NCBI RefSeq assembly: GCF_018771565.1
Contig: NZ_CP076326.1
Location: 1,178,001-1,242,000, forward strand
Direction of reading: 5' to 3'
From: Thermoflexus hugenholtzii
GTDB taxonomy: Bacteria > Chloroflexota > Anaerolineae > Thermoflexales > Thermoflexaceae
Length of the DNA: 64,000 nt
Below, in pieces: positions 44,102-52,343 of the stretch (the stretch's first letter is position 1; every line of letters begins with the position of its first letter). Below the pieces are notes generated by a model. That model worked only from the letters and a program-made list of their open reading frames with translations. It had not been told where the DNA came from and searched no databases. Position numbers and translations under genes: made by a program.

Positions 44102-44424
44102 GAAAAGGCTCCCGGTCAACGGGGATCTCTGAGCACTATAACGCTGGTAGCCGCAATTCGACAAGCGAATGCAGTTCGGACACGCCATTATTGGGACCCG
44201 CTACAGCCCACCTCGGCGGGCTTCCGATGGTGGCTTCGGGCCATTCGAGGGGCTTCCATTCGGGGTTGACCTGACCCCATTTGGGTGGGTGTCCGAACTT
44301 CTCTCTGAATGTCAGATGCTGGTGAGTTGAATGCCGGCCCTTGAGCTCCAGCGGGAGGGACCCATATGGCGGCGCAGGAGAGGGTGGACAACTGTTGGCA
44401 ATTTTATTATCATTTATTTCGGCC
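44102..44424. other. Gene-free interval between DUF433 and the IS607-type element
   Basis: 323 nt. Open frames on both strands are short and lack recognisable motifs. The last 60 nt before the tnpA start are AT-rich (TTTTATTATCATTTATTTC), unlike the surrounding DNA, and probably belong to the left end of the element. No terminal inverted repeat or direct repeat could be identified. Confidence 0.5.
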
Positions 44425-44947
44425 ATGAAACTCTCGGATTGGGCTCGTCAGCAGGGGATAAGCGATATCACCGCCTGGCGGTGGTTTCGGGCAGGAAAGC
44501 TTCCTGTCCCTGCCCGCCCATTGCCTGCTGGGACCATCTGGGTAGAAGCGCCTCACCCAGAAGGTATCACCGTGCTTTATGCCCGAGTGTCCTCCGCTGA
44601 CCAGAAAGAGGATCTGGAACGGCAAGTTCAACGCCTTCAGGCCTTTGCCCAAGAACAAGGTTGGACAGAGGTTAAAGCGGCGACCGAAATCGGCTCCGGG
44701 CTGAACGGAAGTGGTTCGGATTGTCGTGGAGCATCGCGATCGGCTGGCCCGGTTCGGATTTGACTTGCTGGAAGCGGCTATGGCCGCTTCGGGGCGACAT
44801 GTTGTTGTCATAGAGGATGGGAAAGTGGCAGACGACCTGGCGCAAGACGTCCTGGAAATCCTCACCTCGGCCTGCGGGCGATTGCACGGGCGTCGGTCGG
44901 CCCGGCGCCGGGCGAGGCAGGCGCTGGAGGCGATGGGATGCGGGTGA
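44425..44947 (+). pseudogene. tnpA: IS607 serine recombinase tnpA, frameshifted
   Basis: From ATG 44425 the product has a MerR-like HTH (LSDWARQQGISDITAWRWF), then the catalytic core TVLYARVSSADQKEDLERQV, with S56 as the nucleophile. After GSGLNG (about 44705) the expected RRPKLxxLL-type segment is absent. The matching continuation VVRIVVEHRDRLARFGFDLLEAA occurs in a different frame from about 44711 to 44947. A short deletion, roughly 35-40 nt, explains both the missing residues and the shift. Confidence 0.82.
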
Positions 44948-46262
44948 GACAGGCGTTCCGCTTCGAGCTGGACCCCAACCGGGAGGCCCGGATCGCCCTG
45001 GCGAAGCACGTGGGCGCCGCCCGCTTCGCCTACAACTGGGGCCTGACCCGCTGTTTGGAAGCCCAAGCGCGCGGCGAGCAGATCCCTCGGCGGTGGACCT
45101 CCACAAGGACTGGAACGAGTGGAAGCGGAAGCACGCCCCCTGGTGGGTGGAGGTGTCCAAATGCGCCCCCCAGGAGGCCTTCCGGGATCTGGAGCGGGCT
45201 GTCCGCAACTGGCGGGAGGGCCGGGCCGGCTTCCCCCGCTTCAAACGCAAGAAGGCTCTGGCGGACAACAAGGCCCGGCTGACCGGCTCCATCCGGGTCA
45301 CTCCCCGGCACGTGCAGCTCCCTCGCATCGGCAAGGTCCGCACCAAGGAGCGGACGGACCAGCTCCTGGAGCTCCTTCAGTCCGGGAAGGCCCGCATCCT
45401 CTCGGCGACCATCTCCCGAGAGGCGGATCGCTGGTTTGTGAGCCTGACCTGTGAGGTGGAGCGCCCGGATCCCGAGCCCCGGGAGGTCCGGGGACCGGAG
45501 GATGTGGTGGGCATCGACGTGGGGCTGGAGGCTTTTGCCGTGCTGTCGGATGGAGCGCGGATGGAGGCCCCGAAGCCTCTGGAGAGGGCCTTGCGGCTTT
45601 TGAAGCGGCGTTCGAGGCAGCTCTCCCGCAAGCAGAAGCGGACGGTGGTGGAACAAGACCCGGAGACGGGGGAGGAGCGGAGGCGGACGGTTTTCTCTCG
45701 CAACTACGAGAAGGCCGTGTTGCGTCTGGCCCGGCTGCACCGCCGGGTTCGGAACATCCGCCGGGACTTCCTGCACAAGGTCGCCACGGAGCTGGCGAAA
45801 GCCAAGCCGGTTCTGGTGGTGGAGGACCTGAACGTGCGGGGCCTGGCGCGGAACGGGAGCCTTTCCCGGGCCATTCTGGATGCGGGGTGGGGGGCCTTCC
45901 GGCGGATGCTGGAGTATAAGTGCGCCTGGTATGGGGCCGTGCTCCTCATTGCGCCGCGGGACTTCCCGTCCACGAAGCGGTGCTCGCGCTGTGGCTGGGT
46001 CGGCCCTGCGCTCCCCCTTTCCCAGCGGGTGTTCCGGTGCGAGGCGTGTGGGCTGGAGGTGGACCGCGACCTCAACGCGGCCCTCAATCTGCGTAGTTAT
46101 GGGTTGGCCGCCCTGAAAGGCCCTACCGGGAGTTCCCCGGGAAGTGACGCCTGTGGAGATCCCTCTGGCGGCGGAACGGCCCGTGAAGGCCGGCCTACGA
46201 GTCATGGGTCGATGAAGCAGGAAGCAGCCCGTCATGAGTTTCACCCCAGGCGGGTGAAATAA
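44938..46262 (+). pseudogene. tnpB: TnpB (IS607-type) RNA-guided nuclease gene with an N-terminal frameshift
   Basis: The ATG at 44938 overlaps the tnpA end and opens MRVRQAFRFELDPNREARIAL up to GEQIPRR. About position 45090 the match switches frame to AVDLHKDWNEWKRKHAPWW and continues to the stop at 46262. The RuvC residues are intact in the second part: D in GIDVGLEAF, E in VVEDLNVRGLARNG, D in VDRDLNAALNL, plus the zinc ribbon CSRCGW...CEACG. The junction has no slippery sequence, so this is an inactivating single-base change. A C-terminal tail of about 55 residues overlaps the putative omega-RNA. Confidence 0.85.
46120..46262 (+). ncRNA. Putative omega-RNA (reRNA) and right-end hairpin of the IS element
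   Basis: The 3' part of tnpB contains GATGAAGCAGGAAGC (46211-46225), a segment I associate with TnpB-linked RNAs. A perfect 8-bp hairpin, TTTCACCC-CAGGC-GGGTGAAA, follows at 46239-46259. In active elements the RNA scaffold ends near the right border and its guide reads into flanking DNA. Boundaries are guesses. Confidence 0.4.
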
Positions 46263-47582
46263 ATGACGATGCGCTGCAGAACGGTCCGAGAGGGGATGGA
46301 GGTGCGGGGGTTCACGGCGGATCACCCGCCGGATTACGGGGAGATCCTCCGCTGCACCCACTGCGGGCTCTGCCTGAACCAGTGCCCGACCTTCCGGGTG
46401 CTGGGGTGGGAGCCGGATTCGCCCCGGGGGCGCATCTACCTGATGCGGGCGGTGGCGGAGGGCCGTCTGGAGATCAACCCGGACTTCCGGGAGCATATGG
46501 AGGTCTGCCTGGCCTGCCGCGCGTGCCAGACCGCCTGCCCCGCCACCCTGTCCTTCGGACGCCTGGTCGAAGCCGCCCGCTGGCAGGTCCTCCAGACGCT
46601 CCCGCTCTCACCCCCAGAGCGCCTGATCCGCGCCCTCGTCTTCGGGGGGATCCTTGCCCATCCGAGCCTCCTGGCCCTGCTCTCCCGCGGGCTGTGGCTT
46701 TACCAGGCCAGCGGGGTCCGCGCCCTGATCCGGCGGAACGGGCTGATCACCCGCCTGCCTCCCGCGCTGCGGAACATGGAGGAGATGCTCCCGGATCGCC
46801 TCCCCTCCCGCTTCCTTCCCACGGGAAGGCGCTATCCGGCGGTGGGGGAGCGGCGCGGACGAGTCGCCCTGCTGGCCGGATGTGTCATGCGCACCTTGCT
46901 GGCCCCCATCCAGGAGGCCACGGTCCGGGTCCTCACCCGTCAGGGATTCGAGGTGGTGATCCCGCGAGGCCAGGTTTGCTGTGGGGCGCTGCACGTGCAC
47001 GCCGGAGAGCGACGGCGGGCCCAGGCGCTGGCCCGACGGAACCTGGCCGCTTTCACGCGCGAGGAGGTCGACGCCATCCTGGTCAACGCCGCGGGCTGCG
47101 GCGTGGCGATGAAGGAATATGGGGATCTTCTGAAGGATGATCCCCACTGGGCGGAGGCGGCGCGGACCTTCAGCGCGAAGGTTCGGGATGTGACGGAGTT
47201 CCTGGACGCCGTCGGACTGCGGCCGCCGCTGCGCCGCATCGCCGGGCGGGCCGTTTACCAGGACCCCTGTCATCTGGCCCACGGCCAGGGGACCCGCGCC
47301 CAGCCCCGGCGTTTGCTGCGGGCGGTGGGGTTGACCGTGCTGGAGCTCCCCGACGGGGATCTGTGCTGCGGCAGCGCGGGGATTTACAACATCACCCATC
47401 CGGAGATCGCCGACGCGCTGCTCGAAGAGAAAGTGACGCAAATCCGCCGGCTGAACCCCGAGCGAGTGGTGACCGCCAACGCGGGCTGCCTGCTTCAGCT
47501 GGCCATGGGCCTGCGCCGCAACGGTCTCTCCATCCCGGTCCAGCACGTGATAGAGGTCCTGGACGAGGCCACGGCCGGTTGA
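46263..47582 (+). CDS. glcF: Glycolate oxidase iron-sulfur subunit GlcF-like
   Basis: 439 residues from ATG 46263. Two 4Fe-4S motifs are present: CTHCGLCLNQCP (about residue 31-42) and CLACRACQTACP (about 82-93). Two CCG domains are present: GCVMRTLLAPIQEAT with CCGALHVHAGERRRA, and YQDPCHLAHGQ with CCGSAGIYN. It passes electrons from GlcDE to the quinone pool. ATGs at 46269 and 46296 are alternatives; the original upstream region appears to have been replaced by the IS right end, so the true start is uncertain. Confidence 0.92.
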   Translation: MTMRCRTVREGMEVRGFTADHPPDYGEILRCTHCGLCLNQCPTFRVLGWEPDSPRGRIYLMRAVAEGRLEINPDFREHMEVCLACRACQTACPATLSFGRLVEAARWQVLQTLPLSPPERLIRALVFGGILAHPSLLALLSRGLWLYQASGVRALIRRNGLITRLPPALRNMEEMLPDRLPSRFLPTGRRYPAVGERRGRVALLAGCVMRTLLAPIQEATVRVLTRQGFEVVIPRGQVCCGALHVHAGERRRAQALARRNLAAFTREEVDAILVNAAGCGVAMKEYGDLLKDDPHWAEAARTFSAKVRDVTEFLDAVGLRPPLRRIAGRAVYQDPCHLAHGQGTRAQPRRLLRAVGLTVLELPDGDLCCGSAGIYNITHPEIADALLEEKVTQIRRLNPERVVTANAGCLLQLAMGLRRNGLSIPVQHVIEVLDEATAG

Positions 47583-47601
47583 GACCGGGCCGACGTCCGG
47601 C

Positions 47602-48345
47602 TCATCCGTCGTCGACGCGCGCCGCATCCTGCAGCAGGCGATACGTCTCCCAGGTCGCCCGGGCCATCCACCACGCCAGGCGCAGCCCGTGCAGGCCGTC
47701 GATGTAGCCCCGCAGCCGGACGAACCGCCGCCAGAACTCCCGGACCATCATCGTCCACGGGGTGTAGGGTTTAGGGCGGACGCCGGCCTGGCGCAGGGCC
47801 TGAGCCTCCAGCCGGGCGTAGGCTCGTTGCTTCGCCCGGAACTCCGCCGGAGAGTCGTAGTTGTGATGGATCAGGGGGTTGCGGAGATAACCCGCCTCCC
47901 CCTGAAGGACCACGATCTCATGGACCGGGCGCTCATAGCGCGCGTAGCCCCGCCGGAGCACCCGCAGCTGATAATCCGGCCACCAGCCTCCTCCCCGCGT
48001 GAGCCGCCCGAAAAGATAATTCCGCCGGGGAACCCACCACCCCACATAACGGGGATCCCGGATGGCCTCCCGCACCTCCTCGCCGAGTTCCGGTGTGGCC
48101 CGCTCATCGGCATCCACGAAGAAGATCCAGTCCGCCTCCACCTGTTCCAGCGCCGCATTCCGTTGCGCCGCGTAGTTCTCAAACGGATGCTGGAGCACCT
48201 CCGCCCCGCAGGCCCGCGCGCGCGCCACCGTGTCGTCCTCGCTGAACGAGTCGAAGACGACGATGCGATCCGCCCAGCGCACGCTCTCGATGCACGCCTC
48301 GATGAAGGCCGATTCGTTCCGGGTGAGGATGACGACCGCCAGCAT
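47602..48345 (-). CDS. Glycosyltransferase family 2 (WaaE/KdtX-like)
   Basis: 247 residues. LAVVILTRNESAFIEACIES and the acidic IVVFDSFSEDDT and FFVDADERATPELGEEV form the GT-A core with a D-x-D-type motif (DAD). YERPVHEIVVLQGEAGYLRNPLIHHNY is like LPS core and beta-1,4-glucosyltransferases of the KdtX type. It probably glycosylates a surface glycan or lipid. The start is 7 nt after the adjacent GT2 gene's stop, so the two are in one operon. Confidence 0.9.
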   Translation of the reverse strand: MLAVVILTRNESAFIEACIESVRWADRIVVFDSFSEDDTVARARACGAEVLQHPFENYAAQRNAALEQVEADWIFFVDADERATPELGEEVREAIRDPRYVGWWVPRRNYLFGRLTRGGGWWPDYQLRVLRRGYARYERPVHEIVVLQGEAGYLRNPLIHHNYDSPAEFRAKQRAYARLEAQALRQAGVRPKPYTPWTMMVREFWRRFVRLRGYIDGLHGLRLAWWMARATWETYRLLQDAARVDDG

Positions 48346-48352
48346 CCCCGCC

Positions 48353-49312
48353 TCACGGGAGCGAGGGGCTTCGCAAGGCTTCGCGAGCCATGCGCTGCAC
48401 CGCCTCGTAAGCGGCGCGCAGCGCCGGCGCCTGAGGATCCGGCGATCGGGCGAGGGCCTGGGCCCGCCGCCCGGCCCCCCAGGCCAGCAGGTTGCAGGCC
48501 AATCGGAACTTCCACGCGGGATAGTGCCGACGATACAGCCGCAGCCGGCTGGCCCAGAGGGCCCGGACCATCTCCGGGCGCACCTGACGGGCGCTCGCGC
48601 CGCCTGCGTGCACGACCACCGCCGCGGGCACGCAGTAGCGCGCCCATCCCGCCCGGGCCATCCGCCAGCACCAGTCCACCTCTTCCGCATAGATCCAGTA
48701 TCCCTCATCGAGCAACCCCACGGAGCGGATGGCCTCCCCGCGCACCAGCATGGCCGCCCCCAGAGGATGGCCGATGGGGAAAGGCTCCCCCCGCGCATAC
48801 CAGGAGCGGGGATAACGGCCGTTCAGCCGGCTCTCCAGCAGCCGCGGGTGAAGGGGGAAGAGATCGAGGAACAGCTGGGCCAGCCCCGGGAACTCAAAGG
48901 CGCTGTGCTGGAAGCCGCCATCGGGATGGATCAGCCGGGGCCCGCAAACCCCTGCCCGGGGCGTCTGCTCCATAAAACGCACCAGCACCGCAGGAGCCTC
49001 CCCCTGGACTTCGGTGTCAGGGTTCAGCAACCAGACGTAGCGCGGAGCTCCCGGATCTTCGGGGAAACCCATGGCGCGCAACGCCTGATTGTTGGCGGCC
49101 GCGAACCCCCGGTTGACGTCGTTGGCGATGAGCTCCACGGAGGGGAAGGCGCGACGGATGGCCTCCACGGTCCCGTCGGTTGAGGCGTTATCCACCACCC
49201 AGATCCGAGCGGGGAGGCCGGAGCGATCCAGGGCGGCCTCCAGGGCGTGCAGGGCCCGCAAGGCCCACTCCCGGACGTTCCAGGTCACCATCACAACGGC
49301 CAGCAGGGTCAC
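48353..49312 (-). CDS. Glycosyltransferase family 2 (rhamnosyltransferase-like)
   Basis: 319 residues from a GTG start that overlaps the previous stop by 4 nt (GTGA). VVMVTWNVREWALRALHAL, VVDNASTDGTVEAIRRAFP, ANDVNRGFAAANNQAL and LLNPDTEV give the GT-A fold with the D-x-D equivalent NPDTE. GAAMLVRGEAIRSVGLLDEGYWIYAEEVDWCWR (two blocks) is the acceptor-side signature of rhamnosyltransferase-type GT2 enzymes. It likely builds O-antigen-like or exopolysaccharide chains. Confidence 0.9.
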   Translation of the reverse strand: MTLLAVVMVTWNVREWALRALHALEAALDRSGLPARIWVVDNASTDGTVEAIRRAFPSVELIANDVNRGFAAANNQALRAMGFPEDPGAPRYVWLLNPDTEVQGEAPAVLVRFMEQTPRAGVCGPRLIHPDGGFQHSAFEFPGLAQLFLDLFPLHPRLLESRLNGRYPRSWYARGEPFPIGHPLGAAMLVRGEAIRSVGLLDEGYWIYAEEVDWCWRMARAGWARYCVPAAVVVHAGGASARQVRPEMVRALWASRLRLYRRHYPAWKFRLACNLLAWGAGRRAQALARSPDPQAPALRAAYEAVQRMAREALRSPSLP

Positions 49313-50859
49313 GGCTGGATGCGCACTCGGATCCGGGATTCGAGGAGCGGAAGCCACGGCCAGCCGGGGGGCCATATCCGGATCTCCGGCGGCCGGGCGA
49401 GGGGAAGGGCCTGCAACCGTTGGAGCGCGCCGCCCGGAGAGCGCCCCCGCAGCGCGTGGCGGATCTGCGGGATCGACAGGCGCGGGACCGCGCGGCCCTG
49501 GGCCTCAAAGGTGAGGAGAATGCGCGGGGTTCCCTCGGGGCCCGTTTCCACCTTCGCCTGCAGCTGATCGCAACCGGAGAACGTGAACCCCTCCGCCGCC
49601 AGCTCGGAGTCGGGAGGAACACGGCGGCTGAGGGCGATCAGCGCCATCGCCCCCACGTCGCTCTGGATCACCTTGTAGCCGGTCACCTGAGCCCGGATCT
49701 CCCCTCGCAGGCTGTCCGCTTGCTCTCCGATCAGGCGATCGTAGCTCTCCAACAGCACCCGCACCTGAAGCGTAGAGGGGAGAACGCAATCTTGCGGATC
49801 CAGGCCGGCCCGCATCTGCGCGTAGCCCTGTTGCCGAAGCTGGTCCAGAAGGGTCTCCCGCACGCGTTTCTGGTCCTCCGCGGTGACCACGGGCACCGTC
49901 TCCATTTTCCCCCCTGAGAGCGGCTCCGGATTGCTCACCCGCAGGGCGAAGGCCAGCGGCCCTTCTACCAGATTGATCTGGTTCGGCCCCACGTTGCCCA
50001 CCGGCCCCGGCTCCAGGGCCCGCACCCGAGCTTCCGCGGTCGCGCCGAACCCGGCCGGCACCGTCACCGACGGGCTGATCACGAAACGGACCGCAATGCC
50101 CCCGCTGGCCGCCCGAACGATGGTCCCCGCCGGGACTTCCACCGGCTGGTTCAGCTGGTTGACGAGGACGACCCTTCCTTCCGCGTAACCGGCCGGTTTC
50201 TCCTGACGGCCCGTAGCCTGGATCTCCGCCCGACCCTCTACGACGACGGCAACCGGATAGGCGGGGATCGCCCCACGGGCGAGATCTCGGGCGGAGAGGC
50301 GGGGATCTGCCTCCAGGGTGCCGGTGACCCCGATGGCCTGGGCCTGGGGGTGCAGGGTGATCTCCGCCGAAGGGATCAGGAAGACCGCCATCGTCAGGAG
50401 GGCGAGCAACCCCAGCGCCCCCACCGCCCGGCTGAGGGAGAGGGCCCAGCGGGGAAGAGGGCGCCGTTTCGATTCCGCCCAGTTTCGCAGGGGCTCCGTA
50501 AGGCCCCGGATCGGCGGAGCAGGCTCCACATCCTCCGGACCCGCCCATGGCGCTCGCAGGGCGGCCTCGCGATGGGGAAAGGCGGGGATCCCCAGCTCCC
50601 GGGCGGTTTCCCGTCCCTCCCGGGAGGGCGTGACCAGGGCGATGGACTTCCCGAGCCCCTCGGCGAGATGCTGGAGGCGACGCAGAAGCACCGGGCCCAT
50701 GGCCGGATGCTCCTCCGGGACCTCCAGGACCACCCGCGGGGCGGCTGCGAGGGCGATGCGGAACCGGAGGGAAGCCCAGTCATCATCCGGCCAAACGGTC
50801 AGGAACTCCACCCCCTCCCCGGGTTCGCGAGGCGGCGATTCGAGATCCATCTCCCTCAT
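49309..50859 (-). CDS. Baseplate J/gp47-like single-pass membrane protein
   Basis: 516 residues from ATG 50859, which overlaps the preceding stop by 4 nt (ATGA); an ATG four codons earlier is possible. The N-terminal cytoplasmic part (about 1-130) has a Rossmann-like pattern. One membrane segment (VGALGLLALLTMAVFLI, about residues 146-162) precedes a large external part. That part includes GTIVRAASGGIAVRFVI and VRALEPGPVGNVGPNQINLVEG, resembling the baseplate J fold. Such proteins are frequent in Chloroflexota, but their role is unknown; no phage tail genes are nearby, so a surface or secretion role is more likely than a prophage remnant. Confidence 0.7.
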   Translation of the reverse strand: MREMDLESPPREPGEGVEFLTVWPDDDWASLRFRIALAAAPRVVLEVPEEHPAMGPVLLRRLQHLAEGLGKSIALVTPSREGRETARELGIPAFPHREAALRAPWAGPEDVEPAPPIRGLTEPLRNWAESKRRPLPRWALSLSRAVGALGLLALLTMAVFLIPSAEITLHPQAQAIGVTGTLEADPRLSARDLARGAIPAYPVAVVVEGRAEIQATGRQEKPAGYAEGRVVLVNQLNQPVEVPAGTIVRAASGGIAVRFVISPSVTVPAGFGATAEARVRALEPGPVGNVGPNQINLVEGPLAFALRVSNPEPLSGGKMETVPVVTAEDQKRVRETLLDQLRQQGYAQMRAGLDPQDCVLPSTLQVRVLLESYDRLIGEQADSLRGEIRAQVTGYKVIQSDVGAMALIALSRRVPPDSELAAEGFTFSGCDQLQAKVETGPEGTPRILLTFEAQGRAVPRLSIPQIRHALRGRSPGGALQRLQALPLARPPEIRIWPPGWPWLPLLESRIRVRIQP

Positions 50860-52064
50860 CCGTTCCGACACAGCCGTGCGATCTCCTCAATGGCATCGTT
50901 CACGGAAGGAACCATGCGATCCGCGTAGGCCTCCAGGACCTCCGCCTTTGGGCCGGGGTGGGGAGCGACCCCAAAGACGGTGAGCCGGATCGACATGCCC
51001 AGCTCATACAGGCGACGGACCATCCGGAAGACCCCCTGAATCCCCTTCACCGAATCCTCCACCAGCACCACGTGCCAGGGAAGTTTGGCCCATTTCACCA
51101 GAGGCCCCATCAGGGCATTGAAGATCAGCGTTTCGTAAGCGGCCTCCAGCGCGGGGATCTCCTCGATCCCATCCGAAGAGGCGACGGCCACGGCGAAGGC
51201 GGCCAGGCTGTGGAGGAGATGGGGTTTGGTGGGATTCTCCTCCAGCCCGACCCGCTCGACCAGCCAGAACAGACGCCCGAGGCCGACCGGCCGCCAGTCC
51301 TCCAGCCCCACCAATCGCGCTGCCAGCTCCGCCTCCGGTGAGTAAACCGGGAGCGGCGGCGCCAGCTCCCCGTCAGGCGGTTGAGAGGGACGGGAGGTAT
51401 AGAACGCAGGGGCCAGACGGCCTTCATACCAGAGGTCCAGCAAGGCACAGGCACCCTCCCGAGTCAGCAACGGCTGATCCCGCTCCAGAAGCCCTTGAGG
51501 GACCTCCACCGGTGCCGGACGGCCATAGGTCTCCGCGTAGGTCCGGCTTCCCACCATCCAGGCCTGGAAAACGGCGGTCGTGGGACATGAGAGCCGATGG
51601 GTGTCCGCCAGCAGATCGAGCAGCAACGTCTCCAGGGCCTCCGAGCGGGGCAATGAGGGCAGCGCCTCCCGCCGCCAGAGGCGAAGGGCCGCCTGGGAGG
51701 GCCGTTCCCCGGGTTGAGCGGCCTCACCGGCCCGCCGAACCCAGGTCACATAATCCGGGCGGATCTGTCCGCTGTCCAGGGCGCGATCCGCCAGGCGGAC
51801 CATCGCCTCCTCGAAATCCGGGACGATCCACTGCCCATCCAGGCGGGCCGCCTCCAGCAGGAGGCCTGCCAGGCAGATGGCCGTGGAATCCCACTCGCTG
51901 GTCACCCCGGAGGCCTCGAACCATTCGATATCCATCTCGGTCGGAAGCGGGATCTCCCATCCCAGACGTCGGGCGAAGGTGCCCAGGGTCGCCGGGATCC
52001 CCTGCTTGTAGCCCACGGGGAGCACCAGCACATCATCGATGTCCAGCAACAGCGCGACGGGCAT
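50856..52064 (-). CDS. HAD-like N-terminal motif protein, 402 aa, unknown function
   Basis: It starts MPVALLLDIDDVLVLPVGYK, where LDIDDVLV matches HAD motif I (D-x-D), and ends with IRLTVFGVAPHPGPKAEVLEAYADRMVPSVNDAIEEI, which is like a motif IV/C-terminal HAD region. The middle 280 residues show no family I recognise (SRTYAETYGRPAPVEVPQGL, TKPHLLHSLAAFAVAVASS). It may be a phosphatase or a phosphosugar enzyme. It heads the operon with the baseplate-J-like gene and two GT2 genes. Confidence 0.72.
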   Translation of the reverse strand: MPVALLLDIDDVLVLPVGYKQGIPATLGTFARRLGWEIPLPTEMDIEWFEASGVTSEWDSTAICLAGLLLEAARLDGQWIVPDFEEAMVRLADRALDSGQIRPDYVTWVRRAGEAAQPGERPSQAALRLWRREALPSLPRSEALETLLLDLLADTHRLSCPTTAVFQAWMVGSRTYAETYGRPAPVEVPQGLLERDQPLLTREGACALLDLWYEGRLAPAFYTSRPSQPPDGELAPPLPVYSPEAELAARLVGLEDWRPVGLGRLFWLVERVGLEENPTKPHLLHSLAAFAVAVASSDGIEEIPALEAAYETLIFNALMGPLVKWAKLPWHVVLVEDSVKGIQGVFRMVRRLYELGMSIRLTVFGVAPHPGPKAEVLEAYADRMVPSVNDAIEEIARLCRNG

Positions 52065-52173
52065 GGACCTGCCTCAGGGTGCGAATTCCGGAGGGATTCT
52101 ATCCCGGAAGACGGATGGATCACAAGGGGAGCAGGGGAGCCCACCTCGGGCGATCCCATTCCGGCGATCAGGC

Positions 52174-52179
52174 TATAAT
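52174..52179 (+). promoter_or_regulatory. Possible -10 element for tRNA-Leu
   Basis: TATAAT at 52174-52179 ends 18 nt before the mature tRNA 5' end. No clear -35 consensus hexamer is present. Confidence 0.4.
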
Positions 52180-52197
52180 TGAAAGGGGTTGCGGAAC

Positions 52198-52279
<82 letters not shown>

Positions 52280-52343
52280 TCATGGCATCACGCGAATGAC
52301 TCGTGGAGCGCCTCGGAGAGGGGCGATCCGGTGGGTCGTCCTT

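Larger units (their letters stand above)
44380..46262 (+). mobile_element. Degenerate IS607-type insertion sequence
   Basis: The serine-recombinase tnpA followed by an overlapping tnpB is the IS607 order. Both genes carry frame disruptions, so the element is not autonomous. IS607 elements have no terminal inverted repeats, so ends are approximate: left within the AT-rich stretch before tnpA, right just after the terminal hairpin at 46239-46259. It lies between glcE/HIT/DUF433 and glcF. Confidence 0.8.

Noticed and set aside
45080-45100. Programmed frameshift in tnpB
   Set aside because: No slippery heptamer, downstream pseudoknot or internal SD is visible, and tnpA in the same element is also damaged, so decay is the simpler explanation.
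49309-50859. Prophage remnant suggested by the baseplate-J-like domain
   Set aside because: No other phage genes, integrase or att-like repeats occur nearby, and the protein has a membrane anchor and sits in a glycosyltransferase operon.
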